From contig JAEYPQ010000028.1 of NCBI GenBank assembly GCA_023410645.1, positions 1 through 22,087 on the forward strand: a DNA stretch of 22,087 nucleotides, read 5' to 3'. Positions within the stretch are counted from its first letter, which is position 1. Each line of letters starts with the position of its first letter. Origin of the DNA: Bacillota bacterium. GTDB taxonomy: Bacteria > Bacillota > Clostridia > TANB77 > CAG-465. Positions 8,011-14,492 of this stretch are shown here, in pieces. Made by a program: the position numbers and the translations under genes. The notes under the pieces are model-generated. The model was not told the origin of the DNA. It saw nothing but the letters and a program-made list of their open reading frames with translations, and ran no database searches.

Positions 8011-8038
8011 GGCTAGTATTTTTATACTAGCCATTTTT
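8011..8038 (+). terminator. Intrinsic terminator after apt
   Basis: GGCTAGTAT (8011-8019) pairs perfectly with ATACTAGCC (8024-8032), TTTT loop, followed by T5 at 8034-8038. Confidence 0.95.
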
Positions 8039-8079
8039 ATGCATTTCATAAGTAAATTTTTTAATTATATATAAAAGTA

Positions 8080-8108
8080 TTGACAAAATAAATACATAGA
8101 TATACAAT
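8080..8108 (+). promoter_or_regulatory. Promoter of the padR-type operon
   Basis: Perfect TTGACA (8080-8085), 17-bp spacer, TACAAT (8103-8108). The -10 lies inside the first of two repeated operator-like elements. Confidence 0.7.
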
Positions 8109-8135
8109 GTATTTATACATAGATATACTATGCAT
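8092..8135 (+). promoter_or_regulatory. Tandem operator-like repeats, probably bound by the PadR protein
   Basis: Two 21-bp elements (8092-8112 and 8115-8135) begin identically with ATACATAGATATAC and differ at only two of the last seven bases. They are spaced 23 bp start to start, about two helix turns, and so could face the same side of the DNA. Each is a partial dyad (ATACAT at one end, ATGTAT or ATGCAT at the other). They cover the -10 and the RNA start region, which would block transcription. ACAT/ATGT half sites are common for PadR-family regulators; autorepression is inferred from position. Confidence 0.65.
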
Positions 8136-8152
8136 AAAAGGGGGTAGATTTT

Positions 8153-8491
8153 TTGAAAATAAGTAAAGAGTTACTTAAGGGTAGTACAAGTATGTTAGTA
8201 CTTAATTTATTAAAAGATGAAAATTTGTATGGATACCAGATGATAAAAAAATTAAAAGAGAAGTCAAATAATGTTTTTGAACTTAAAGAGGGGACTTTAT
8301 ATCCAATTTTGCATGCACTTGAAGAAAATAATCTAATTATTTCATATTGGGATGAGACAAATAGTAAGAAGAGAAAATATTATTCAATTACTAGGGCTGG
8401 TAATAAAGTTCTACATGAAAAGCAAAAAGAATGGAAAATATTTAGTAATGGAATAAACAAGGTTATAGGAGGTGCTTTGTTTGCAGATTAA
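8153..8491 (+). CDS. PadR-family transcriptional regulator
   Basis: A protein of 112 residues with the PadR winged-helix fold: LLKGSTSMLVLNLLKDENLYGYQMIKKL (helices 1-2), then EGTLYPILHALEENNLI (recognition helix region), the wing with KKRKYYSITRAG, and a short C-terminal dimer helix. This is the PadR-s2 type that usually represses its own operon. The start is TTG 8153, 8 bases after AAAGGGGG (8137-8144); no ATG is available in frame nearby. Its stop lies inside the next gene (11-base overlap), whose ribosome binding site AGGAGG (8468-8473) is within this coding sequence, so expression of the two is coupled. The effector is unknown. Confidence 0.92.
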   Translation: MKISKELLKGSTSMLVLNLLKDENLYGYQMIKKLKEKSNNVFELKEGTLYPILHALEENNLIISYWDETNSKKRKYYSITRAGNKVLHEKQKEWKIFSNGINKVIGGALFAD

Positions 8492-9839
8492 TAGTAAAGT
8501 AGATAACTTTCTAAATATAATTTGTAGCAAAATAAGATATGTACCTATTAGAAAAGATATTTCTGAAGAAATAAGAACTCATATTGATGATTTAAAAGAA
8601 AGTTATATATTAGAAGGGAATAACAATGAATTAGCAGAAGAAAAGGCAATTAAAGATATGGGAGATCCTGAGACGATAGGAAATTCATTAAATAAAATAC
8701 ATAAACCAAAGCTTGATGTAAAACTATTTTTTACAGTAATTATACTAATTTTTATTGGTATAATAGTAACATATTCTTTATCAAGTACAATTTATGAAAA
8801 ATATTATTGGGACAGTAAAGGTATAATTAAAAATATATCAATTAATGTAATTGCACTTTTACTTGGCATTGGAGTTTATTTTTTTAATTATACCAAACTT
8901 AAAAAAAATTCAGGTATAATATATATAATTTCATCAATCCTTGGTTTATTATCACTATCATCAAATAAATATATTGATATTCCATCATTCTCTATAATGT
9001 TTCCGGCTGTTAATTTAATAGTACCGTTGTTTATAATTTCATTTGCAGGTTTTGTAAATAATTTTCAATTAAATAGAAAAAATGATATTGTACTTTTGGG
9101 ATTATTAGCATCAGTATCACTATATATTATATCGATATGTGATAATATATTATACTTATTTATTCTCTTTATAAGTTATATTTTGATTTTTTGCTTTCAT
9201 ATATTTAGAATGAATTTATATAGTAGGAAATTTAAAGAAGTGACTTTATATATATTAACATATAGTTTTTTATTAATTATCGCTTTATTTACTCTTACAT
9301 CATATCCATATAAAATAAAAGCAATATATGATATAATTGAACCAGAATATAAATCTTCTTATGAGATACAAACAAATTATAAAAGGAATGTAATAAATAA
9401 TGCAAGAATTTTTGGCAATGCAAATATAAATGAAAATTTTTATAATGATATAACTTACAAGGAAGCTGCTTATGGTTTATTAAATGCAGAGGAAACAGAT
9501 ATATTTTGCTATATTATAGCGCAATATGGAATATTTCCAGCTTCAATAGTTGCGTTATTAGTAATTATCTTAATTATAAAAATAATTTCCAATGTAAAAT
9601 ACGTAAAGGATCAATATGGAAAATGTATAATTGTGGGTTTAGGAAGCATGCTTATAATAAATGCCATATTAAATCTTCTTGGTAATCTATGTCTAATAAA
9701 TATAAATTCAGCATTTTTACCGTTTGTATCATATTCTGGATTCATTAATGTAATAAATATTATAATTATGGCACTTATTCTTTCGATTTATAGAAGAAAA
9801 GATATAATTGTTATAAAAGAGAATAAAGTAGTAAGTTAA
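8481..9839 (+). CDS. HAAS-type prefix domain fused to an FtsW/RodA/SpoVE-like (SEDS) membrane domain
   Basis: A protein of 452 residues. The first ~75 residues are a soluble helical domain (RKDISEEIRTHIDDLKE, AIKDMGDPETIGNSLNK) of the kind encoded next to PadR regulators. About nine to ten membrane spans follow. The C-terminal third resembles SEDS proteins: AEETDIFCYIIAQYG aligns with the HTDFIFAVIGEELG loop of RodA/FtsW, keeping the Asp (residue 340) that is essential there, and LPFVSYSG (413-420) aligns with LPFVSYGG. Family members polymerise peptidoglycan or support division, elongation or sporulation. This copy has diverged (missing the loop His, SG for GG), so glycosyltransferase activity is open. 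TTG 8481 is used because AGGAGG lies 7 bases upstream; GTG 8472 lies in that site. PadR control suggests stress-responsive envelope work. No PBP gene is adjacent. Confidence 0.75.
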   Translation: MQINSKVDNFLNIICSKIRYVPIRKDISEEIRTHIDDLKESYILEGNNNELAEEKAIKDMGDPETIGNSLNKIHKPKLDVKLFFTVIILIFIGIIVTYSLSSTIYEKYYWDSKGIIKNISINVIALLLGIGVYFFNYTKLKKNSGIIYIISSILGLLSLSSNKYIDIPSFSIMFPAVNLIVPLFIISFAGFVNNFQLNRKNDIVLLGLLASVSLYIISICDNILYLFILFISYILIFCFHIFRMNLYSRKFKEVTLYILTYSFLLIIALFTLTSYPYKIKAIYDIIEPEYKSSYEIQTNYKRNVINNARIFGNANINENFYNDITYKEAAYGLLNAEETDIFCYIIAQYGIFPASIVALLVIILIIKIISNVKYVKDQYGKCIIVGLGSMLIINAILNLLGNLCLININSAFLPFVSYSGFINVINIIIMALILSIYRRKDIIVIKENKVVS

Positions 9840-9858
9840 TAGTATAAAATATTAAAAT

Positions 9859-9894
9859 AAATCAAGTAATTTTGTATTACTTGATTTTGCTTTT
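9859..9894. terminator. Bidirectional terminator between the SEDS-like gene and hpt
   Basis: AAATCAAGTAAT (9859-9870) and ATTACTTGATTT (9876-9887) form a perfect 12-bp stem with a 5-nt loop. T-rich tails follow on the plus strand (TTTTGCTTTT) and, read as the complement, on the minus strand, fitting two convergent genes. Confidence 0.88.
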
Positions 9895-9913
9895 GAATAT
9901 GACTTTATTAATC

Positions 9914-10438
9914 TTAATCAATTTTTATTCTAATATCTTTTAAATTCCTTTTATATTCGTTATAATCTAATCCATAACCATATATAAATACATCTTCTAT
10001 ATCAAATGCTTTAAAGTCTGGAGTATGTTTCTTGTTTGGAATGAGTTTATTTATTAATACGCAAGTTTTTATTGATAAAGGATTGTCGTTAGACAGTTTT
10101 TCTACTACAGCATTTAATGTAATTCCAGTATCACAAATATCATCTAATATTACAACATGATTATCCCTAACACTATTTATATTCATATCAATTGTTAAGT
10201 CTCCTCTTGTATTATTCAAGTAGCTACTTGCTTTTATAAAAGCAAGTTTATGATCAGATTTAATTTTTCTTGTAAGATCACTTACAAAATGTATACATCC
10301 TGAAAGAAGCCCAATAAATATTATATTTTGCCTTTCTTCAAGGGGAATATTTGATATATAATTATCAATTTCTGCTGCTAGAGCATTTAATTTATCATTA
10401 ATTTCTTTATCTGTAAAAAGTATTTTTTCATTCATCAT
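9914..10438 (-). CDS. hpt: Hypoxanthine(-guanine) phosphoribosyltransferase
   Basis: Purine salvage enzyme forming IMP or GMP from hypoxanthine or guanine and PRPP; cytoplasmic, 174 residues. Diagnostic segments: FIGLLSGCIHFVSDL (pyrophosphate loop region), ASSYLNNTRGD (flexible loop), PRPP motif VVILDDICDTGITL (residues ~95-108) and the C-terminal VFIYGYGLDYNEYKRNL, which matches the GyGLDynexxRnL segment of HPRTs. The loop normally reads GxxxGG or similar but is GLLSGC here. Start ATG at 10438 (or the adjacent ATG at 10435) follows AAAGGTGG read on the minus strand (10444-10451). In many Firmicutes hpt sits between tilS and ftsH; here it stands alone. Confidence 0.92.
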   Translation of the reverse strand: MMNEKILFTDKEINDKLNALAAEIDNYISNIPLEERQNIIFIGLLSGCIHFVSDLTRKIKSDHKLAFIKASSYLNNTRGDLTIDMNINSVRDNHVVILDDICDTGITLNAVVEKLSNDNPLSIKTCVLINKLIPNKKHTPDFKAFDIEDVFIYGYGLDYNEYKRNLKDIRIKID

Positions 10439-10466
10439 TTGTACCACCTTTATTTATATTTTAAAA

Positions 10467-10495
10467 AGTATAACATAATATATTAGTTATTTCAA
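10467..10495 (-). promoter_or_regulatory. Promoter of hpt
   Basis: On the minus strand: TTGAAA (10490-10495), 17-bp spacer, TATACT (10467-10472), about 30 bp before the start. Confidence 0.7.
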
Positions 10496-10539
10496 GTAAT
10501 ATATAACTTATTATTAGAAAAATATACATTCAATGCTTG

Positions 10540-10568
10540 TTGACATAAAATATAAAGAATGATATAAT
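10540..10568 (+). promoter_or_regulatory. Consensus promoter of the phage-type small gene
   Basis: Perfect TTGACA (10540-10545), 17-bp spacer, perfect TATAAT (10563-10568). Both hexamers and the spacing match consensus. Confidence 0.85.
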
Positions 10569-10611
10569 ATTATAAATTTAATTTTTAATCGAGTAAAAAA
10601 TTAGGAGAAGA

Positions 10612-10851
10612 ATGAAATATGTTAGAAAACCTGTTGAAGTAGATGCTTTTCAACTTAATATTGATGAGCAACCAGATTGTTTTAAAGAAAGAATTAATGA
10701 AATTTTTTTTACGGAAGATGGATGTTATATAAATACTTTAGAAGGTATTATGCACAGTTTTACCGGAGATTACATAGTTCAAGGAATTGAAGGTGAAATA
10801 TATTCATGTAAGAAACGTATATTTGAAAAAACATATGAAAAATTATTATAA
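10612..10851 (+). CDS. Small phage-type protein with GDYIVxGIxGEIY motif
   Basis: A protein of 79 residues resembling a small protein common in phage and prophage genomes: an N-terminal KYVRKPVEVDAFQL strand, then INTLEGIMHSFTGDYIVQGIEGEIYSCKKRIFEKTYE, matching the family pattern TLEG...GDYIIxGVxGExYPCKxxIFExTYE. This is from memory of the family, not a search. Its biochemical role is not known. ATG 10612 follows AGGAG (10603-10607). It has a consensus promoter and a strong terminator, so it is an independently expressed single gene. No other phage genes are near, which suggests a cargo gene or prophage remnant. Confidence 0.72.
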   Translation: MKYVRKPVEVDAFQLNIDEQPDCFKERINEIFFTEDGCYINTLEGIMHSFTGDYIVQGIEGEIYSCKKRIFEKTYEKLL

Positions 10852-10856
10852 AAAAT

Positions 10857-10895
10857 AAAACCAGTTCAAATAATATTGAACTGGTTTTACTTTTT
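10857..10895. terminator. Bidirectional terminator after the phage-type gene
   Basis: AAAACCAGTTCAA (10857-10869) pairs perfectly with TTGAACTGGTTTT (10876-10888), 6-nt loop. The plus strand continues ACTTTTT, and the minus strand continues into a T-rich tail, so it also serves the convergent membrane gene. Confidence 0.93.
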
Positions 10896-10937
10896 ATGTA
10901 TTTTCTAACTAGAGAATTAGCACTTAAGTTGAGCGGC

Positions 10938-11255
10938 TCATAGCGCAAACTTCAGGTATTCTTTGCTGATTTTTTTAATTAAAATAAATGAAGAAATTGA
11001 AGTAAGTCCTAAATAAAAAGTAAAAAGAATAAGTCTTAAATAATAGTAAATAGGTTCTAATCCATTTCGTTTAAAAAATGACGCTTTAAAGAATAACACA
11101 ATTGTAGTTATGCCTAAAGCAGTGCTTATGGATCTTCCAAAGATAAAATCCTCCGCATAAGCAATAATAAATAAAGTCATAAAAATTGCCGCATAGACAA
11201 GAATCGAGTACACAATAAGACATACAACAGAAAATTCAATTATCTCATTTGACAT
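10938..11255 (-). CDS. Small three-span membrane protein, function unknown
   Basis: A protein of 105 residues with three hydrophobic segments: ~6-33 (a long one starting EFSVVCLIVYSILVYAAIF), ~41-56 and ~67-92. Basic loops (FFKRNG) and a lysine-rich end (KKISKEYLKFAL) are visible. There is no recognisable domain. ATG 11255 follows GGAGGA (minus strand, 11264-11269) by 9 bases; GTG 11258 is 6 bases away and is a fair alternative. Stop is TGA. The promoter is unusually strong. Its codons are slightly less AT-rich than those of the neighbours. It is transcribed away from the next small membrane gene. Confidence 0.65.
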   Translation of the reverse strand: MSNEIIEFSVVCLIVYSILVYAAIFMTLFIIAYAEDFIFGRSISTALGITTIVLFFKASFFKRNGLEPIYYYLRLILFTFYLGLTSISSFILIKKISKEYLKFAL

Positions 11256-11306
11256 CACAAAAATCCTCCATTCGTAGATTTATAATTTATTATAAGTGAC
11301 GCATTT

Positions 11307-11335
11307 ATTATATCACACTTTACATAACATGTCAA
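11307..11335 (-). promoter_or_regulatory. Full-consensus promoter with extended -10, minus strand
   Basis: On the minus strand: TTGACA (11330-11335), 17-bp spacer ending in TGTGA, TATAAT (11307-11312). Both hexamers are perfect and TGn is present. A GTGA/TCAC dyad (11296-11299 and 11313-11316) and a repeated TTTATTATA (11286-11294, 11304-11312) flank the -10 and might hold a regulator. Confidence 0.85.
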
Positions 11336-11381
11336 TTTTGCATCATTGATTAAATATTAAAGTAAGCATTTATTATAGAAC

Positions 11382-11410
11382 TTGACTATTTGATATATAT
11401 TTGATAATAT
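11382..11410 (+). promoter_or_regulatory. Probable promoter of the 116-residue membrane protein gene
   Basis: TTGACT (11382-11387), 17-bp spacer, TAATAT (11405-11410), about 28 bp before the start codon. Divergent from the minus-strand promoter ~50 bp away. Confidence 0.5.
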
Positions 11411-11437
11411 GTATTAGAGTAATTTATAGGAGGAATT

Positions 11438-11788
11438 ATGACTACAACATTTTATATTATATTAGTAGTTTGGATTGTTATATTGGCATTTTCAATATAT
11501 AGCATAATAATATATAGTAAAAGAAAAAATATAAAATTAGTATTATTATCGGTTATTAATATAATTTTTGTTATTTTCTTGCCTTTTTTTAATGGTGTAT
11601 ATGAATCTTCTTATTATTTTGATAATAATGGTTTTTTAGCTAATAAAACGAAATTAGAATTTTTATGGCACTATATTTCAACATTTGATAACTACACATA
11701 CGTATTATTATCATTTAATATTTTTAATATTCTTTCAATTGTAATTCTTTTTATATGTTTAATTAGACATGTGAAAAGTAAACATTAA
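11438..11788 (+). CDS. Small three-span membrane protein, function unknown
   Basis: A protein of 116 residues with three membrane spans: ~4-26, ~34-52 and ~87-110, the last followed by a basic tail RHVKSKH. A ~35-residue loop between spans 2 and 3 (GVYESSYYFDNNGFLANKTKLEF) is rich in Tyr, Phe and Asn and by the positive-inside rule probably faces outside. ATG 11438 follows TAGGAGGA closely. No family recognised. No clear terminator follows; a short ATTACTTTAGTAAT hairpin near 11797 with some T residues is weak. Confidence 0.65.
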   Translation: MTTTFYIILVVWIVILAFSIYSIIIYSKRKNIKLVLLSVINIIFVIFLPFFNGVYESSYYFDNNGFLANKTKLEFLWHYISTFDNYTYVLLSFNIFNILSIVILFICLIRHVKSKH

Positions 11789-12010
11789 TATTCAATTACT
11801 TTAGTAATATAGACTATTTTTATGTAAGAAGGTAGATACTGAATTAAGTGAAACAGAAGTTTTGTTACAAATTAAAGCAATACATTTGTTTATATAGCAA
11901 AAATTGTATTGAATACATATTAAATATTATAATTAAATATGAAATCTATTTGTATATAAAGAAGTAACTGCTATTGAAATATTACAAACATGTGGTATAA
12001 TTCGTATTAA
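11789..12010 (+). pseudogene. Gene gap with possible decayed coding sequence
   Basis: No intact gene. One frame reads VDTELSETEVLLQIKAIHLFI (11832-11894), then several stops, and the same frame resumes as VYKEVTAIEILQTCGIIRIK before a TAG. Two protein-like stretches in one frame split by stops look like a dead gene, but I cannot name the parent. The gap also holds an inverted repeat CAATACA/TGTATTG (11878-11884, 11905-11911) and, at its end, the promoter of the next gene. Confidence 0.2.
11974..12001 (+). promoter_or_regulatory. Promoter of the DUF5301-like gene
   Basis: TTGAAA (11974-11979), 16-bp spacer, TATAAT (11996-12001) preceded by TGG, giving an extended -10. Confidence 0.6.
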
Positions 12011-12040
12011 GTAGTATATGCACATTTTTAGGAGAAGTAT

Positions 12041-12478
12041 ATGAGAAAAAATATATTAATTATATTCATTACACTTTTAATAGTTATAGTAGTATCAATA
12101 TCAGTATTATTTTATAGTATTTTATTTAAGAACATTTATAATATGGATGAAAGAATATTTGATATATCAATTATCACTGATGTTGCTATTAATGATGATG
12201 GAGAAACTTTTGTTACAAATAATAAAGATTATATAGAAGAGTTGTTAAGTGTGATAAAGGGAAGTAATAGAACGACTAGAAAGCAAAGTGTTAGTGATTC
12301 ACCAAATGGTGAAAAAATAGTATGTATTGACATAAATTATATTAACAATAGCTATAAAAGAATATATGCATATAATTATGAAAATGATTATTATCTTGAA
12401 TTACCATATGAAGGGGTCTATAAATTATCAGAAAACGAGTATAATCTAATAAAGAATTTTAAAAATAATTATATTTAA
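12041..12478 (+). CDS. Membrane-anchored DUF5301-like protein
   Basis: A protein of 145 residues. Residues ~5-30 form one N-terminal membrane segment after MRKN; there is no lipobox cysteine, so it is an uncleaved anchor or a Sec signal. The ~110-residue outside part carries DISIITDVAINDDGETFVTNNKDYIEELL, a T-R-K-Q-S-V-S-D-S-P segment and YYLELPYEGVYKL. This order recalls the DUF5301 family of clostridial extracellular domains (from memory, not a search), whose function is not known. ATG 12041 follows AGGAGAAG (12030-12037), and a promoter lies ~40 bp upstream. No terminator is visible in the 110-bp gap to the kinase gene, so the two may be co-transcribed. Confidence 0.6.
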   Translation: MRKNILIIFITLLIVIVVSISVLFYSILFKNIYNMDERIFDISIITDVAINDDGETFVTNNKDYIEELLSVIKGSNRTTRKQSVSDSPNGEKIVCIDINYINNSYKRIYAYNYENDYYLELPYEGVYKLSENEYNLIKNFKNNYI

Positions 12479-12588
12479 TAAAAAAATATGAAATTAATCG
12501 ATAGTAAATTATAAGAAAGATAATTTATATAAAATATATTTAAGTTTACCTCCAAGTCTAAAAAATAAAAAAGAAAGGTAATATAACG

Positions 12589-13488
12589 ATGAGAAAATAT
12601 GTATTGATAATAGCTAGAGGAAAAGGAAGTAGGTTATGGTCAATAAATACAAAAATTGATGGAATTGATGAATTATTAACGATAAATCAAATAAAAAGAC
12701 AATTAGAAAAAGAGTATTCAATAATGGTGGAAAAAATAGAAAAAAGCAAAGAATCTACTGATGGAAATGTGTTCATTTGCTATTCAAATAATAAAAAATA
12801 TGCAATAAAAATATATGATGATATTATACATACTAAAGCTATGACTGCTCTACATTTAAAATTAATATCTACGGGGTTCGATGTTCCAAAAATAATTTTT
12901 TCAAAAGATAATAAAGAATATATAACATTATATAATAAAAATCTTTTAGTAGTTTATTCATTTATGGAAGGAAAGAAAATTGATTGGAATAAATTTGGTA
13001 AAATAGATGAATATATAATAAATAAAATAGCAAAAACTTTACGTAAATTACACTCCGTTACAAATGGAGAAAATAAGTTTGAATTACCTAAATTACCATT
13101 TATCAATAAAAGTGATATTAATCGATATTCAGTTTTACATTTTGATTTAACTAGAAATAATATTTTTATTAATGAATATATGAAAAGTGAAATAGGGTTT
13201 ATAGATTTTGATGATGCAAAATATGGCCCTTCAGTATGTGATGTTGCTATTGCAATTGCTAATTTATTCTTTTCAAAAACACGTGGAGTGGATATTTATG
13301 GTGTATATAAATTTATGGATGAATACTATTATAATGAACCAGAACTAAAAAATAAGGAAGTACCATTTATAAAAAAATTCGCGTTACAATGGATAGATTA
13401 TATATTAGATGGTAACGAGTTTGATACTTCTACAACAGAAAGCTTTATAATAAGGCGTCAGCTCATTGATCAAAATTTATTAATATGA
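12589..13488 (+). CDS. APH/choline-kinase-like phosphotransferase with odd N-terminal extension
   Basis: A protein of 299 residues. From about residue 32 it follows the aminoglycoside-phosphotransferase fold: nucleotide-binding K74 in YAIKIY, hinge LLVVYSFMEGK, catalytic loop HFDLTRNN (H184, D186, N191) and metal-binding D206 in GFIDFDD. The usual HGDLH is HFDLT here. Substrates in this superfamily include choline, homoserine, sugars and antibiotics; none can be chosen. Residues 1-17 (MRKYVLIIARGKGSRLW) look like the first strand and G-x-G-S-R-L-W loop of sugar nucleotidyltransferases, though the rest of such a domain is absent. ATG 12589 is 10 bases after AAAGG; ATG 12724 has no binding site. 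It ends in TGA and no terminator is visible. Confidence 0.75.
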   Translation: MRKYVLIIARGKGSRLWSINTKIDGIDELLTINQIKRQLEKEYSIMVEKIEKSKESTDGNVFICYSNNKKYAIKIYDDIIHTKAMTALHLKLISTGFDVPKIIFSKDNKEYITLYNKNLLVVYSFMEGKKIDWNKFGKIDEYIINKIAKTLRKLHSVTNGENKFELPKLPFINKSDINRYSVLHFDLTRNNIFINEYMKSEIGFIDFDDAKYGPSVCDVAIAIANLFFSKTRGVDIYGVYKFMDEYYYNEPELKNKEVPFIKKFALQWIDYILDGNEFDTSTTESFIIRRQLIDQNLLI

Positions 13489-13893
13489 TATATATTTGTT
13501 AGGAAGATTATTTATAAAAAATAAAGACTTAAAGTGTAATAGAATAAGATGAAAATAGTAATATTAATTAAATCAATAGGTGGAATAGAAAGTTTTGATT
13601 ATTCTACAATAGAGTCTTTAATATTATAAATACATATAATATTAAAGAATATACCAAATTTTAAGAAAATATGTGTAGGAAATCCTAATTGTTTGTTATT
13701 TAATAACTAAAATTATAATTTAAAAGGAAGGATTATGTATCTAATATATAAAGAAAGGCATGTAAAAGAAATCTATTGATAGGAAATGTCTAAAAAGATA
13801 TGATCTGAATAATTTTTTCAAAAATATATAAGACTAATAAATAAAGTATATTTTAAATATTAAAAAATATATTATACTTTTGAGGAGAAAAAT
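13489..13893 (+). other. Gene-poor gap with a long hairpin and mini reading frames
   Basis: No convincing gene. It contains a perfect 13-bp hairpin, arms 13615-13627 and 13636-13648 around an 8-nt loop, without a T tract. A 14-codon frame, MYLIYKERHVKEIY (13735-13779), is preceded by a good AAGGAAGG site, and a 26-codon frame at 13549-13629 has no site. A second inverted repeat AAAGTATA/TATACTTT (13843-13850, 13873-13880) sits directly before the Nudix gene and includes its possible -10 (TATACT, 13873-13878); no -35 is evident. The gap may hold decayed sequence. Confidence 0.4.
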
Positions 13894-14382
13894 ATGGAGA
13901 TAAGAGATTTATATGATGAAAATAAAATTCTAACTGGTGAAACCGTAATTAAAGGAAATAAGATTCCAAGGGGAAGATATTATATTACAGTAGTAGTATG
14001 GATTCAAAATTCAAAAGAAGAATTTTTATTACAAAAAAGATCTAAGGTTAAAGATGGTAAGTGGGCAACAACAGGTGGTCATCCAGTTTCTGGTGAAACC
14101 AGTGAAGAAGGGATTTTTACTGAGATAAAAGAAGAATTAGGAATTGATTTATCTAAGATTGATATTACATTGTTTAAAACGATAAAAACAGAAGATGATT
14201 TTGTAGATATATATTATTTAAAGGTAGATATTAATATTGAAGATATAAAGATACAAAAAGAAGAGGTGGAAACAATTAAATGGGCTTCAATAGAAGAAAT
14301 AAATGATATGATTAATAAAGGTATTTTTTCAGAAAGCCATGTCAGTTTCTTTAAACATTGCTTAGATTTTTTATATAAGTAG
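13894..14382 (+). CDS. Nudix hydrolase
   Basis: A protein of 162 residues, cytoplasmic, expected to cleave a nucleoside-diphosphate-linked compound or act as an isomerase-like Nudix protein. The Nudix box runs from G62 to I84: G62, E68, then T76-E77-I78-K79-E80-E81-L-G83-I84. The metal-binding glutamates E77, E80 and E81 are kept, but the nearly invariant Arg of REUxEE is Thr76. The start YDENKILTGETVIKG and the segment PRGRYYITVVVWIQNSKEEFLLQKRS resemble the isopentenyl-diphosphate-isomerase-like Nudix subgroup. ATG 13894 follows GAGGAG at 7 bases. It converges with the gene at 14493. Confidence 0.9.
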   Translation: MEIRDLYDENKILTGETVIKGNKIPRGRYYITVVVWIQNSKEEFLLQKRSKVKDGKWATTGGHPVSGETSEEGIFTEIKEELGIDLSKIDITLFKTIKTEDDFVDIYYLKVDINIEDIKIQKEEVETIKWASIEEINDMINKGIFSESHVSFFKHCLDFLYK

Positions 14383-14431
14383 TAATTTGATAATTAATTC
14401 TTATAATTATTTTATTTTGTATTGGGATAAT

Positions 14432-14474
14432 AAAAAAATATAAAGAGAATATTTAAAAAACATTCTCTTTATAT
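14432..14474 (-). terminator. Terminator of the minus-strand orphan gene, in the convergent gap
   Basis: ATATAAAGAGAAT (14438-14450) and ATTCTCTTTATAT (14462-14474) form a perfect 13-bp stem with an 11-nt loop. Read on the minus strand the stem is followed by a run of T from the A-rich 14432-14438. The plus strand has no T tract here; the Nudix gene may use a weaker AT hairpin at 14390-14418 (ATAATTA/TAATTAT then TTTATTTT). Confidence 0.8.
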
Positions 14475-14492
14475 AACATATAGACATAAATA

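Noticed and set aside
13549..13629. 26-codon frame starting MKIVILIKSIGG
   Set aside because: No ribosome binding site, no similarity recognised, and the end overlaps a hairpin arm.
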